This document shows, one piece after another, positions 20,146 through 29,697 of a DNA stretch of 64,000 bases. The DNA is taken from positions 372,001-436,000 of the forward strand of contig CAVRVW010000012.1 of the NCBI GenBank assembly GCA_963724695.1. Direction: 5' to 3'. A program made the position numbers and the translations under genes. Every line of letters begins with the position of its first letter. Position 1 is the first letter of the stretch. The notes under the pieces were generated by a model, which had not been told where the DNA came from, did no database searches, and was given only the letters and a program-made list of their open reading frames with translations. The DNA is from CAVQFD01 sp963724695. GTDB taxonomy: Bacteria; Acidobacteriota; Vicinamibacteria; Vicinamibacterales; CAVVIG01.

Positions 20146-21364
20146 GCGTCTTCGTCTGGCTGCCCCCGGGCCCGAACGCCACGCGACGCCACGGTAAAGC
20201 CGATCGCCATGAACAGGACGAAGAGGCCCATGCTCTGAAACATCCGGGCGTACCCGAAAGCCGCGACGAGAAACCCCGCCGCAATCGGGCCGAGTGCGTC
20301 GCCAACGTCGTAGAGCGTGCCGAAGACGCCGTGGGCGGCGCCGTAGCGGGCCCGTCGCGTCACGTCGGTAATGAAGGCGCTCGTGGCGGCCGTCGTCGTG
20401 GCCACGCCGGCCGCGTAGATCATGATGACCGCCAAGAGCTGCGCGAGACCGCTCGCACCGGAATCAGAAGACAGCGGTCGCACAGACCGACAGGCCGCAC
20501 GGAGATGATCCACCGCCGCCCGACGCGATCCGACAGCACCCCGATCGCCGGACGGATCGCGAGAGTGGTCAGTGTCTGGAGCGCCGAACAGCCATCCGAG
20601 CTGCGGAAGCGAGAGACCCAGCGTGTCGCGCGCATAGAGCGGCAGGAACGCATTCATCATCCCGTTGAGCACGAACTGCGCCGCCTGCGCACCGCTGGCG
20701 ACGAGCACGCGACGGTCCCTGCCGACCTCGAGGATGCCCTGCCCGAAGTCTCGCCAGCGCGTGCCCCCGGGCAGGGTCCGGCGCGGCAAGCCGAAGGCGG
20801 GTGACGATGACCGGGACCCCCAGCCCGACGACGCCGGCCCGTAGGAAGGCGAGATCGAAAGCGTCCCGCGCCAATCAAGTAGCCCGCGAGGACCGGGCCC
20901 AGCGCCTGGCCGGCGCCCTGCGCGGTCGAGTACGCGCTGAGCCAGGCGCCACGACTCGTCGGGCGGAGCGATGTCCGAAAGACTCGGCCGCCGCGACAGG
21001 ACCGAAGATCGCGGTCGCGCTGCCGTGCACGAACCGGAGCAGCACCAGCCCCGTGAGCGCCGAGACTCGCGAGATAGGTGAACGGGAGCGTCGCGAAGAC
21101 GAGCCGCGCCAGCAAGCAGCACCGGGCGGCGGCCAAGAACGTCCGACCAGGCGCCGGCCGGCAGCTTGATGAAGATGCCGGTCAGGGTGGACGCCCCATG
21201 ACGAAGCCGATGAGCGGGCGGAGTCCGCCCCGAGCCGCCCTCGCGAACAGCGGCAGCAGCGGCGCCCGGCAGAATCGAGTAGCTGCAGTAGGCGACGAAC
21301 GTCGCGGCACACAACCGCAGGAGAGCACCGGACGCGCGTCGGCTGGAGCTCCGGCGTCGCTCAC
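20130..21364 (-). CDS. Major facilitator superfamily exporter, frameshifted
   Basis: About 410 residues. Visible segments are GALLRLCAATFVAYCSYSILP, GIFIKLPAGAWSDVLGRRP (the cytoplasmic loop 2-3 signature GxxSDxxGRRP), QFVLNGMMNAFLPLYARDTLGL, FITDVTRRARYGAAHGVFGTLYD and FLVAAFGYARMFQ, adding up to twelve helices. At least five slips lie between 20430 and 21330. The start overlaps the ChrB-like gene stop (ATGA), so it is translationally coupled to it. It probably exports a toxic compound. The 3' end overlaps soxR by 16 bases, convergently. Confidence 0.75.
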
Positions 21365-22452
21365 CGGCGCTTCCGGGCTTTCTTCCTGGAAGGTCGAGCC
21401 ACCGGTCTCGGGCGGCCCTCGCCCTCGTGGACCGATCGAACGACCGGAACAAGGCGTCGAAGAGCGTCATGCCCTGCGCCAGCAGCTCCTGGTCGTCGAC
21501 ATGCGCGAGTTGGAGGCCCTCGATCACGGCGCCGACAGTCGGCGCCTCGGGCGCACCGAACCGTTCGTCCTTGAGGTCGAGGTCGTGCACGATCGCCGCG
21601 ACGCGCGCGACACGGCCGGCCTCCTGGATGTCGAAGATCGCGCAGAGCGTCTCGAACGTGCAGCCGTCGCCCCGATGGCTGAAGTCGACACCGAACATGT
21701 CGAAGGGCACGCGCCCCGTCCGCGAGGCGCTTCGCCGAGCCGCGAAGTCGAACCGCGCCTGCGGATCGATGAAGCGCTCGAATCAGCCAGGCCGACGCCA
21801 TGCGATCGACGCCGGGCCGAGGACGTGTGACCCACAGCCGACCGCGATAGGGCTGCGCTCGAGTTCCTGCGCTCCGACTGGCGGGCGGCGCACGCCAGCC
21901 TGAGGGCCGGCCTCCCGATCCTCGAGCTGCTTCGAGGAGCACCGCCACGCGGTCCCGACCGGCACTGCCAAAGAAGTCGACGGCCTCGATTGCCGCCAGA
22001 CGCTGGCGGAACCGACCGAGCAGCCTCTGTGTCGACGGCGCCCGCGCGCCGCGACGCCGGCGGTTGGTGCGAGCCGGACGAGCGCCCGTTCGACATCGCG
22101 GGCCAATCCGGCATACGACTCCTGCCGCGAACGCCTGAACTCCTCCACCAGCGCATCGTCGGACCAGCCGGTCGACCAGTTCCGCCGCGAACACGCTGGC
22201 CTCGCCGCCGGCCCCCTTGATCTCCGCACTGAGCCACTCGAAGTCTTCGCGGCCGCCCGGCGAATCGGGCAGGACGTAGACCGCCTGCTTGATCGGCATC
22301 GCGCCGAGCTGCTGCAGGCGCCGCCAGGTGCGGACCCGGAGGTTCGACGGATGCGACGGCAGCTGGTGCACGAGAAGCAGCCACCGGGGGCGGCGGCCCT
22401 GGGGTGCCGTTTGGCCGCCAGGGAGAGGTGCAGGCCGTGCTTTGGGTGTCAT
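21361..22452 (-). CDS. ChrB-like protein (chromate-resistance regulator family), frameshifted
   Basis: About 340 residues. The N-terminal ChrB domain reads PRWLLLVHQLPSHPSN, LRVRTWRRLQQLGA, KQAVYVLPDSP and EDFEWLSAEIKGAGGEA. The C-terminal ChrB domain has LWVTRPRPGVDRMASAWLIR, PFDMFGVDFSHRGDGCTFETL and VHDLDLKDERFG. The middle is broken by slips between about 21720 and 22200. Known ChrB proteins sense chromate and accompany the transporter ChrA; here the partner is an MFS protein. The start ATG (MTPKARPAP) is the one served by the promoter at 22471-22500. Confidence 0.78.
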   Translation of the reverse strand: MTPKARPAPLPGGQTAPQGRRPRWLLLVHQLPSHPSNLRVRTWRRLQQLGAMPIKQAVYVLPDSPGGREDFEWLSAEIKGAGGEASVFAAELVDRLVRRCAGGGVQAFAAGVVCRIGPRCRTGARPARTNRRRRGARAPSTQRLLGRFRQRLAAIEAVDFFGSAGRDRVAVLLEAARGSGGRPSGWRAPPASRSAGTRAQPYRGRLWVTRPRPGVDRMASAWLIRALHRSAGAVRLRGSAKRLADGARALRHVRCRLQPSGRRLHVRDALRDLRHPGGRPCRARRGDRARPRPQGRTVRCARGADCRRRDRGPPTRACRRPGAAGAGHDALRRLVPVVRSVHEGEGRPRPVARPSRKKARKRR

Positions 22453-22470
22453 GGGCAGCTCTCGAATCGA

Positions 22471-22500
22471 ATTGTATTGACTCTGTAACGTTCGTTTCAA
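22471..22500 (-). promoter_or_regulatory. Promoter of the ChrB-MFS operon
   Basis: On the minus strand TTGAAA and TACAAT are separated by 18 bases, in a distinctly AT-rich patch 19 bases before the ChrB-like ATG. The divergent octaheme cytochrome gene starts about 65 bases away on the other side, so regulators bound here could affect both. Confidence 0.6.
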
Positions 22501-22565
22501 TGTATATTCTTGATGTTACTAGAGCCGTGCTGGTCAGGGAGCCGAGCCGCGTGCAGGATGGGACG

Positions 22566-23821
22566 ATGAGACTGAACTCTTGGGGTCGCCTTTGCTGGAG
22601 AGCCACGGCCGGCCTTGGCTGGGTGGCGCTCGCAGCCCTGGGGCTGACGGCCTGCGCAAGGCCGTCGCCTCCACCGGGCGATGGCCCGAAGACGTTTGTC
22701 GGATCCGCCGCCTGCCAGTCCTGCCATCAGGACATCTACGCGCGCTGGAAAGACACGTTGATGGCCAACGTGATCCGCGACCCGCAGGCAGCATCCCGAC
22801 GCCATCCTGGGCGACTTCTCGAAGCCCGAATCCGCTCGTGACGTTCACGAAAGACGATGTCGCGTTCACGTACGGCAGCAAGTGGAAGCAGCGGTACTTC
22901 ACGCAGCATCGGCGACGACTACTTCGTGTTCCCGGCCCAATGGGACGTGCAGAACAAGGTCTGGCGCGCGTACTCGCCCCGCGCCCGGCACGGACTGGTG
23001 GACCAACATCTACCCCAATGACCAGATGCAGCGGCCGACGGGGCCGCTCTGCGACGGGTGCCACTCGGTGAACTACGACATCAAAGACCAAGACCGTCAC
23101 CGAGTGGAACGTCGGCTGCGAGAAGTGCCACGGCGCCGGCAGCGCGCATGTCACCAGGCCGGTCGCGGCGACGATCGTCAACCCGGCACGCCTGGACGAT
23201 GTGAGGGCTGATGACGTGTGCATCCAGTGCCACTCACAGGGGCAGCCGCGCAACAACCCGATCGAGGGCAAGCACTACGACTGGCCGGTGGGCTATCAGC
23301 CCGGCGATCGCCTCGCGGACTTCTGGCGGCTCGAGGAGCACCATCTTGGCCAGGAGACGTTCACGCACTGGCCCGACGGCACCGCGCACAAGAACCGGAT
23401 GCAGGGCAACGACTACGTGCAGAGCCAGATGTACGTGAAGGGTGTACGCTGCTACGCCTGCCACGATACGCACGGGACGAAGCACGAGGCCGACCTGAGG
23501 CTCCCCGGCAACGAAGTCTGCACGCAGTGCCACACGCCGGCGCTGCAGCCCGGGCCGAAGGGCCCGCTCGAGTTCCACACGCAGCACGCGGCAACGAGCG
23601 AGGGCAGCAAGTGCGTGGCCTGCCACATGCCCGCCATCCAGCAGACGATCGCGAACGTCAACGTCCGGAGCCATACCTTCAAGTTCATCACGCCGATGGT
23701 GTCCGAGCAGCACAAGATGCCGAACCCGTGCACCACCTGCCACAAGGACAAGACCAACGAATGGGCGAAGGAGGCGCTGCGCACGTGGCCCAGCACGTCT
23801 CCGTGGCGGGTGGCGCAGTGA
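22566..23821 (+). CDS. Eight-heme c-type cytochrome lipoprotein, frameshifted
   Basis: About 415 residues. Lipobox GLTAC after a signal peptide; then eight CxxCH heme-binding motifs in order: CQSCH, CDGCH, CEKCH, CIQCH, CYACH, CTQCH, CVACH and CTTCH. Slips occur near 22790, 22915, 22990 and 23085; the second half is clean. The heme spacing recalls the cytochrome c554/multiheme families that move electrons in the periplasm or at the outer membrane. It is followed, with a 4-base overlap, by an exported protein and a DUF2231 membrane protein. Confidence 0.85.
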
Positions 23822-24570
23822 CAACGGCCCGGGGGTGGCTGGTCGCCGCGCTCGTCGCCTTGGGCCTGGTGCTCCATGGATCGCCGGCAGGTGCGCAGAC
23901 CGCGCGCTGCCGGATCCTGTGTGCGCCCGAGCTCAAGATCGAGCCGACCTTCACAGTCGAGAATCTGTTCAGCCGCCCCACTATCGAAACCATCGAGGAT
24001 GGGCGCGTTGTCGACTCTGCGCGTACCGAGCGTGAAGGTGTCTTCGAGCTGATCTTCGCGCTCGACGTCCCGACGACCATTCCGCGCATCGGCCTGACGC
24101 TCGAAGCGATCTTCGTGCCCTTCGGAGAGGCAGATGTCAATCCGTTCACCGGTGTGTCGGCCGCCGAACTCGGGCGAGGTGCAATTCGCGACAACGGCGT
24201 CGAGATCGAAACGGAGCTGAACATCGGGCTTTTCGATACCGATCAGACCGGAGGGTGGTTCTCGTCGCACTTCGACATCGTCGACAAGTTCAGCCCGGCG
24301 GAGGAACCTGGCGCCGGGAGCTCTTATACACACAAGCTGAATTTCGAATGGGACACGGCGGTCCACATCTTCAACCGGCTGCCCGACAGCAACTGGCTTC
24401 ATCACGTCGAGGCGGAAGTGTCGCTCGACTACGTGGCCACCGGGTTGCCCAAGGCGGGAGACGTTCTTGGCAACGAGCGGTTCCTCCAGGACGCGAGCCC
24501 GTGGTCCATCTCGTTCGTCCTCGTGATGCCGCTCGCGCCCCTGGTGCCCGGGGGACCCGGGGGACCCTGA
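23818..24570 (+). CDS. Exported protein, probably outer-membrane associated
   Basis: 250 residues from a GTG that overlaps the cytochrome stop (GTGA). A clear signal peptide (about 1-26, AGAQTA) is followed by a Cys pair (CRILC), then alternating beta-strand-like sequence such as ELIFALDVPTTIPRIGLTLEAIFVP and a GGWFSSHFDIVDKF block. The C-terminus has the strand SFVLVMPLAPLVP. The strand pattern would suit a small barrel or a surface beta-sandwich. I do not recognise the family. The coupling with the octaheme cytochrome suggests a partner in extracellular electron transfer; that is inference. Confidence 0.7.
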   Translation: MTTARGWLVAALVALGLVLHGSPAGAQTARCRILCAPELKIEPTFTVENLFSRPTIETIEDGRVVDSARTEREGVFELIFALDVPTTIPRIGLTLEAIFVPFGEADVNPFTGVSAAELGRGAIRDNGVEIETELNIGLFDTDQTGGWFSSHFDIVDKFSPAEEPGAGSSYTHKLNFEWDTAVHIFNRLPDSNWLHHVEAEVSLDYVATGLPKAGDVLGNERFLQDASPWSISFVLVMPLAPLVPGGPGGP

Positions 24571-25037
24571 TGCCCTTTCTTCCGAGCTGGGCGCCAGGCG
24601 TGCACCCTGTTCTCGTCCATTTCCCGATCGCGTTGCTCATCGCCGCGGTGGCGGCCGATCTGTGCGCGCTCCTGTTTCCTCGGCTGACCTCTTCGTCGGC
24701 CGCTGCGTCGTTCCTGTACCCGGCCGGCGCGGTGTCGGCCATCGCAGCCTACCTGACGGGTCGCCAGTCGGCCGCCACCGCGCTTCTTTCCGGGATGGCG
24801 CACCCGATCGTGCGCGACCACTGGAACCTGGCGCTCGCAACCACGCTCTGCTTCTCGGCGATCGCTCTGCTGCGCCTCTTCATGACCTGGCGGAAATCGA
24901 CGGCGCGATGGGTACGCCCGACGCTCATGATCTGCGCGCTCTTGGGCCTGGTGCTGCTTTTCTACACTGGCGAACAGGGCGCGCGCCTGGTGTTTGAGCA
25001 AGGCGTCGGCGTGCGGGTGCCTGCGACGCGGCGCTAG
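24570..25037 (+). CDS. DUF2231 four-helix membrane protein
   Basis: 155 residues with four membrane segments. The N-terminal motif GVHPVLVHFPIALL is the hallmark of DUF2231, and two conserved histidines (VHFPIAL; AHPIVRDHW) could bind heme b. Proteins of this family often accompany c-type cytochromes. It overlaps the preceding stop by one base (TGATG), completing a three-gene operon. Likely role: membrane partner in electron transfer. Confidence 0.82.
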   Translation: MPFLPSWAPGVHPVLVHFPIALLIAAVAADLCALLFPRLTSSSAAASFLYPAGAVSAIAAYLTGRQSAATALLSGMAHPIVRDHWNLALATTLCFSAIALLRLFMTWRKSTARWVRPTLMICALLGLVLLFYTGEQGARLVFEQGVGVRVPATRR

Positions 25038-25233
25038 TCCGTCGCAGGAACAGATCTCGTCACGCGGCGATGCCCCCTGCACCCATTGCCGGAGGGTTGG
25101 GTGCCAAGACCGAGATCACCCTACCGAACTTGAACGGGGCGCGGGCCGGGTTTGTCGTCAGCCAGCGGCCTTGCTGCTGCTGCTCGTGTGGCACCGCTCT
25201 TGCGGGCGTCGTTCTGCGTCCAGGGAGGCAGGT

Positions 25234-27498
25234 ATGACCCGCCACACGTGCTCTTGTGCAATCTCCGTCGCCGCGATGAGCATGGTGCTCCTCTACACGG
25301 CTGCGGAGGCGCAGGTCATCCACACCCCGCACGACCATGTGCCCAATTTCGCGGCGAACCCGACAATCCGGAGCGCAGCCGATGGTCCCTGGTCCTCCCC
25401 ATCGACGTGGACCCCTGCCCGACTCCCCGCGCCCGCCGATGTCGTCAGCGTCGCGCACACCGTCACGTACGACAGCACGAGCGGCGACGCGGACGTCATT
25501 GGCATCGAGGCTCAGGGGGTTCTCAGATTTTCGACCAGCCAGAGCACTCGACTTCGCGTCGGCACCTTGCTCGTCCTGCCGGCTGGCGCGTTGGAGGTCG
25601 GCACGGCGGCTGACCCGGTCTCCGCTTCCGTTGCCGCTGAAATCATCATCAAGAACAGTCCCTTGAACGCGGCGATCGATCCCGATCAGTACGGCACTGG
25701 CCTTCTTTCAATCGACGGCACGGTGACCTTCCACGGAGCCGTAAAAGCCGCCACCTTCATTCGCACCGCGAGTGAGCCTCGGGCTGGCCAGACGACCATC
25801 CTGCTCGCCCAGCCTGCGGGGGGTTGGCGCGCCGGCGATCGCATCGTTCTGCCGGATACGCGGCAGGTGCCAGCGGAGCACTGGTTCAATGCAGGCTACG
25901 GCCTGCAGATCGAAGAGCGCACGATTCAGAGCCTCAGCGCAGACGGGAGAACGATTACCGTCTCGTCTCCCCTCACTTTTGATCACCGGGGCGCGAGGGA
26001 TGCGGACGGATCGCCCACCGTGATCAGCGGCTCCGTCGCGCTTTTGCCGCACGTGGGAAACCTGACACGCAACGTGATCATCCGCTCGGAGAATCCCTCC
26101 GGCACCAGAGGCCACACGCTGCTCACCCATCGTTCGCGGGTCGCCATCTCGTACGCGCAGTTTCAGGATCTTGGCCGCACGCGGGCGACGCCGCTCGACG
26201 TCAGCTCCAATCACATCGGGCGGTACCCCCTGCACATCCACCAACTCTGGGGTCCGGCCAATCCTTCGAACACGGGGTATCAGTTCGTAGTCCTGGGCAA
26301 CGCCGTCAACGACAGCCTCAAATGGCCGATCGCCGTGCACGGAAGCCACTACGGGCTCATCAAGCAGAACGTCGTGTCTGGCGGCGTTCAGCTGACGGGC
26401 GCAGGCATTGCCGTGGAGGACGGCACTGAAACGGAGAACGTCTTCGAGGAGAACTTCGTCCTCAACATTCGCGGCAGCATCAACCCGCGAGAGAGCGGTC
26501 CCAGCACGGCTGACGGCACTACACCAGGGTCTGCGGCGGAGTGCTTCTGGGCGGCCGGGTTCAACAACCGCTTCGTCAACAACGTGGCGGCCAGCTGCCG
26601 CAACCCCGTGCAGCAGATCGTGTCCGGCCCCGGCTGGAAGTTCATCGTGCCGGCTGCGCCGTACACGGCCCGGAACCCGCGGTTCCGCGGCGCGGACATG
26701 ACAGACACGAGCCAGACCATCGCCGTCACGCCGCAACAGCAGCCCATTCTCGAGTTCCGCGGCAACGAGGTCTACGGCCTGGCGGCCGACGGGCTCACGG
26801 CCTGGCAGCTCGGCACCGACGGGTACAGCATCATGCCGCCTGGAATGGGCGAAAGCCTCATCAAGGACTTTCGGGTGTGGCACACCTACGAAGGGGCGAT
26901 CTACAACTACCCCGCTCACCGGATGACGGTGGACGGCCTCGTCTACCGTGTGGATCCCGCGGCGACGCTGTACTGGCCGACGGCCTTTCAGTGCGGCGAC
27001 TATCGGAACGTCGATATCACGATCCGCGGCGGAAGCATCCATGCCGGCGGCGTGTTCGGCGGCTGTGTCGACCCTCTCGGTAACTTTCGAATGGAAGGTG
27101 TCGATGCCGTCACCTGGGACCATGCCTTCACCTTCGAGACCCCGGCGACGCCTGGCACCGGAGCCGATCGGCCGGCCTCCGGGGTCACGATGCTCCTGAG
27201 GAACAATCTCCTTCGCGCGTGGCCAGGTCGATCGCTCCGGACGATTGAGATGTACCACAGGACATCGCAAGGCAACAGCCAGCCGAACGACAAGTACGAG
27301 ATCTTCGTGTACGACTACCAGAAGCAGCCGGGCCACAACTTTCGCGTGTATTTCCGCGAGCAAGCCGCGCAGGTTTTGTACGGCGGCCTGGCGCCCTGCG
27401 CCGACACGACGGCGCGGCCGGAGATTGACGGGATCACCTGTCCGATGGGCACACCGGGTGCGCCACCGGCTCCGACGGGCTTCAGGATCGTTCCGTGA
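25234..27498 (+). CDS. Secreted G8-domain/parallel beta-helix protein
   Basis: 754 residues. Signal peptide about 1-28 (TAAEAQ). The G8 domain spans about 45-170: WSSPSTWTPARLPAPADVVSV, then VGTLLVLPAGALEVG and the paired-strand repeats. It is followed by a right-handed beta-helix with HIGRYPLHIHQL and GSHYGLIKQNVVSGG. In animals the same arrangement occurs in CEMIP/TMEM2 and fibrocystin-like proteins that handle hyaluronan; bacterial members are probably surface polysaccharide binders or depolymerases. The ATG is preceded by GGGAGGCAGGT. An in-frame extension upstream of it has no signal and is unlikely. The last 17 bases overlap the convergent methyltransferase gene. Confidence 0.85.
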   Translation: MTRHTCSCAISVAAMSMVLLYTAAEAQVIHTPHDHVPNFAANPTIRSAADGPWSSPSTWTPARLPAPADVVSVAHTVTYDSTSGDADVIGIEAQGVLRFSTSQSTRLRVGTLLVLPAGALEVGTAADPVSASVAAEIIIKNSPLNAAIDPDQYGTGLLSIDGTVTFHGAVKAATFIRTASEPRAGQTTILLAQPAGGWRAGDRIVLPDTRQVPAEHWFNAGYGLQIEERTIQSLSADGRTITVSSPLTFDHRGARDADGSPTVISGSVALLPHVGNLTRNVIIRSENPSGTRGHTLLTHRSRVAISYAQFQDLGRTRATPLDVSSNHIGRYPLHIHQLWGPANPSNTGYQFVVLGNAVNDSLKWPIAVHGSHYGLIKQNVVSGGVQLTGAGIAVEDGTETENVFEENFVLNIRGSINPRESGPSTADGTTPGSAAECFWAAGFNNRFVNNVAASCRNPVQQIVSGPGWKFIVPAAPYTARNPRFRGADMTDTSQTIAVTPQQQPILEFRGNEVYGLAADGLTAWQLGTDGYSIMPPGMGESLIKDFRVWHTYEGAIYNYPAHRMTVDGLVYRVDPAATLYWPTAFQCGDYRNVDITIRGGSIHAGGVFGGCVDPLGNFRMEGVDAVTWDHAFTFETPATPGTGADRPASGVTMLLRNNLLRAWPGRSLRTIEMYHRTSQGNSQPNDKYEIFVYDYQKQPGHNFRVYFREQAAQVLYGGLAPCADTTARPEIDGITCPMGTPGAPPAPTGFRIVP

Positions 27499-28282
27499 TG
27501 TCCCCGCGTTTCAAGAACCACGAGCCCATCAGGTCGTCCTCGGCCGAATAACCCAGCGTTTCGAGGCGGTGGAGTAGTTGATCGCAACGCATGCCGAGCG
27601 CCAGATCTTCGTGAATCTCCATGGCGATGGCGGGGATTCGCATCCACACTGCAGGCGGTGTCGATTCGACGACTGAGAACTCGCTGCCCTCGATGTCCAT
27701 TTTCACAAGGTGAAGGACACCGGCGTGCTCCGACACGATTCGCGAGAACGAGGTCACGGCCACGTCAAGCTGGCTGACGGTGGAAGTGCCACGGTGCGCC
27801 GGAATGATGTTGGTGCCGGCCACATTGGACGCCACGTTCAGCGAGGCCCTGCCATCGAGGCCCGCGACGGCCGAGGGGTGCACGGCGATTCGTTCGGCCA
27901 GGCCGGGGTTGAGTGCGAGGTTCGCGCGGAAACTGGACAGGTTGGATGGTTCCGGCTCGTATGCGATGACGCGGATGTTGCCATTAAGGGCCGCGCAGAG
28001 CAGGCTGAAGCAGCCGATGTTTCCGCCAAGGTCGAGCACGACGCCTGGTCCGGAACGCGCGGACAGGTACTGCAGGGCCGACGAATACGACCCGGCCGAC
28101 AGCTCGTGGACGATCGTCCAGTCCGACGAGCCGGGCCGACAGGCCACGCGCACGCCGTTGCGCAGGGAGAGGACGACGGGGCGGCGGGCGACATATCTCA
28201 GCCACGCGACCATCGGCCAATTGTGGATATGACGCCTGGCGAGGGCGAGGGTCCTGAAGGGGCGTCGCAGCTTCTTGAGCAT
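27482..28282 (-). CDS. FkbM-family SAM-dependent methyltransferase
   Basis: 266 residues. The SAM-binding glycine loop is VLDLGGNIGCFSL (about 82-94), the acidic motif YEPEPSN follows, and VKMDIEGSEFSVV is the FkbM signature. These enzymes O-methylate sugars or polyketides. No membrane or signal segment. Upstream is an SGNH hydrolase on the same strand, about 50 bases away; downstream is the convergent G8 protein. It may modify surface glycans. Confidence 0.88.
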   Translation of the reverse strand: MLKKLRRPFRTLALARRHIHNWPMVAWLRYVARRPVVLSLRNGVRVACRPGSSDWTIVHELSAGSYSSALQYLSARSGPGVVLDLGGNIGCFSLLCAALNGNIRVIAYEPEPSNLSSFRANLALNPGLAERIAVHPSAVAGLDGRASLNVASNVAGTNIIPAHRGTSTVSQLDVAVTSFSRIVSEHAGVLHLVKMDIEGSEFSVVESTPPAVWMRIPAIAMEIHEDLALGMRCDQLLHRLETLGYSAEDDLMGSWFLKRGDITERS

Positions 28283-28332
28283 GGTGCTTGCCGGCGGACG
28301 ATGGAAACGCGCCGCTCTTCCCTATGGCTGCG

Positions 28333-29577
28333 TCAACGCACGAACAGATCGAGCGACACCGATCTGCCCATCTCGTAGTAGCCGCGGGGAGTCGGGTGGA
28401 TGCCGTCGCAGTTGAACGGGGCAAGGATCAGATCGGCGTTCGCCGGGTCGCGTACGACCGCATCGAAGTCGAGAACCCCGTCGAACCCGGCCCGGCTTCG
28501 CACCCACTGGTTGACCTCCCGCCGGATGGCGCTCTTCGCGTCGTTCCACCCCGTGTTCGTGCCGGAGGCGCCCACGTTGTGGCGCGGGATCACCGTGACG
28601 CCGAAGATCCTCAACCCGCGGGCTTTGATACGGCTCACGATCTGCGCCATTCCACCGGTTACCTGCGCCGCAGACGCGCCGCGGCGGATATCGTTCGTGC
28701 CCATGAACAGGACCACGTCGGTCACGCCTTCGTGCGAGAGCACGTCCCGTTCGAGGCGCTCGATTCCCGGCGTGCTGTCGGGCGGCGGCTGCAGCCCTTC
28801 GCGCGTGACCGTGTTCCCGCCGATGCCTTCGTTGAGCACCGCCTTCTGGTTGTTTCGGCCGCCACGGCGCTCGTCTTCCAGGGCGAGTCGAACCGCCAGC
28901 CAATCCTCCCAGCGGTCGTGCGCATCCAGCGTCGCGCACGTGCCGTCGGTGATCGAATCTCCGAACGCCACGATCGCGCCCGCCGACGATCCGGACTGCA
29001 CGTCGATGGCTTTCAGCCACGGCATCGTCGTCACCGTCTCGGTGAAGGGCTCGGCCGATTCCACCGACGACCGATCGCCGTCGTTGGCGGCGGCCGCGTA
29101 GGAGGTGACGAGAGCGCCGACGTGCTGGCTCGGCTTCACGTCGGCTTCGGGCAAGTACAGGCTGACCGCCAGGTCCTGCATTGCCATCACCTTCATCGGT
29201 ACCGCATCGCTGCGAACGCTGCCACCCGGCGGGATCGTCGTACCTGCTTCGCCGTTGAACAGGAGCTGCCGACTCGAACCGGCCGCGACCGAGGCGCCCC
29301 GGGTGCGGAGCCCGACCGACGCCCGCCCGATCCGGAGGGGGCTCGGTCCGTACGCGTTGTCCAGCCGAACGCGCACAGCGTCGCCTGCGACCGTGACGCG
29401 GGCGACCAGGCGCAGCGTGGTATTCGTCGTGCCGTTGGTGCCGACGTTCTGCTGCGAAGTGGCCCATGCCGTTCGCCACCTGGCGGTCCCGGCGGATTGC
29501 GCGACGGCCTTCACATTGGACGCGACGCCTGCCAAGAGGAAGGCGGCAAGCAGGACCGCCGAGCCGGCGCTGGTCAT
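28333..29577 (-). CDS. Secreted SGNH/GDSL-family hydrolase
   Basis: 414 residues from the ATG (an in-frame GTG four codons upstream is possible). Signal peptide about 1-25. An N-terminal beta-domain (residues 30-190) is followed by the SGNH fold: block I AFGDSITDG with the nucleophilic serine, the Gly block EGIGGNTVT, block III GTNDIR and block V DGIHPT with the catalytic Asp/His. This layout is typical of extracellular esterases acting on acetylated polysaccharides. The tRNA-Leu gene begins just upstream. Confidence 0.88.
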   Translation of the reverse strand: MTSAGSAVLLAAFLLAGVASNVKAVAQSAGTARWRTAWATSQQNVGTNGTTNTTLRLVARVTVAGDAVRVRLDNAYGPSPLRIGRASVGLRTRGASVAAGSSRQLLFNGEAGTTIPPGGSVRSDAVPMKVMAMQDLAVSLYLPEADVKPSQHVGALVTSYAAAANDGDRSSVESAEPFTETVTTMPWLKAIDVQSGSSAGAIVAFGDSITDGTCATLDAHDRWEDWLAVRLALEDERRGGRNNQKAVLNEGIGGNTVTREGLQPPPDSTPGIERLERDVLSHEGVTDVVLFMGTNDIRRGASAAQVTGGMAQIVSRIKARGLRIFGVTVIPRHNVGASGTNTGWNDAKSAIRREVNQWVRSRAGFDGVLDFDAVVRDPANADLILAPFNCDGIHPTPRGYYEMGRSVSLDLFVR

Positions 29578-29607
29578 CCGTGTATTCACAGGGCGTCCTT
29601 CTAAAGC

Positions 29608-29696
29608 TGGTGCCGGGGGTGGGGGACGATCCCACACTCCGCTTGCGCGGAACAGGATTTTAAGTCCTGTGCGTCTGCCAGTTCCGCCACCCCGGC
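29608..29696 (-). tRNA. tRNA-Leu (anticodon UAA), CCA encoded, unusual T-loop
   Basis: The 89-nt cloverleaf folds fully: acceptor GCCGGGG/CCCCGGC, anticodon stem CAGGA/TCCTG with loop CTTAAAA, long variable arm with a CCGC/GCGG stem, T-stem GTGGG/CCCAC, discriminator A and CCA. The T-loop reads ATCGTCC instead of the near-universal TTCGANT, so the T54-A58 pair is reversed. The 5' 42 bases are duplicated at 32641-32682, which marks this gene as an integration target. Confidence 0.85.
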
Positions 29697-29697
29697 G
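29656..29697. repeat. Candidate att site, left copy (5' half of tRNA-Leu)
   Basis: 42 bases identical to 32641-32682, covering the tRNA from one base before its 5' end through the anticodon loop. The two copies are in direct orientation and bound a segment of about 2.9 kb with a tyrosine recombinase fragment. Identity stops abruptly at both ends. Confidence 0.75.

Noticed and set aside
24994..25233. N-terminal extension of the G8 protein
   Set aside because: The extension is Cys/Arg-rich without homology, while the ATG at 25234 begins a clean signal peptide behind a ribosome site.
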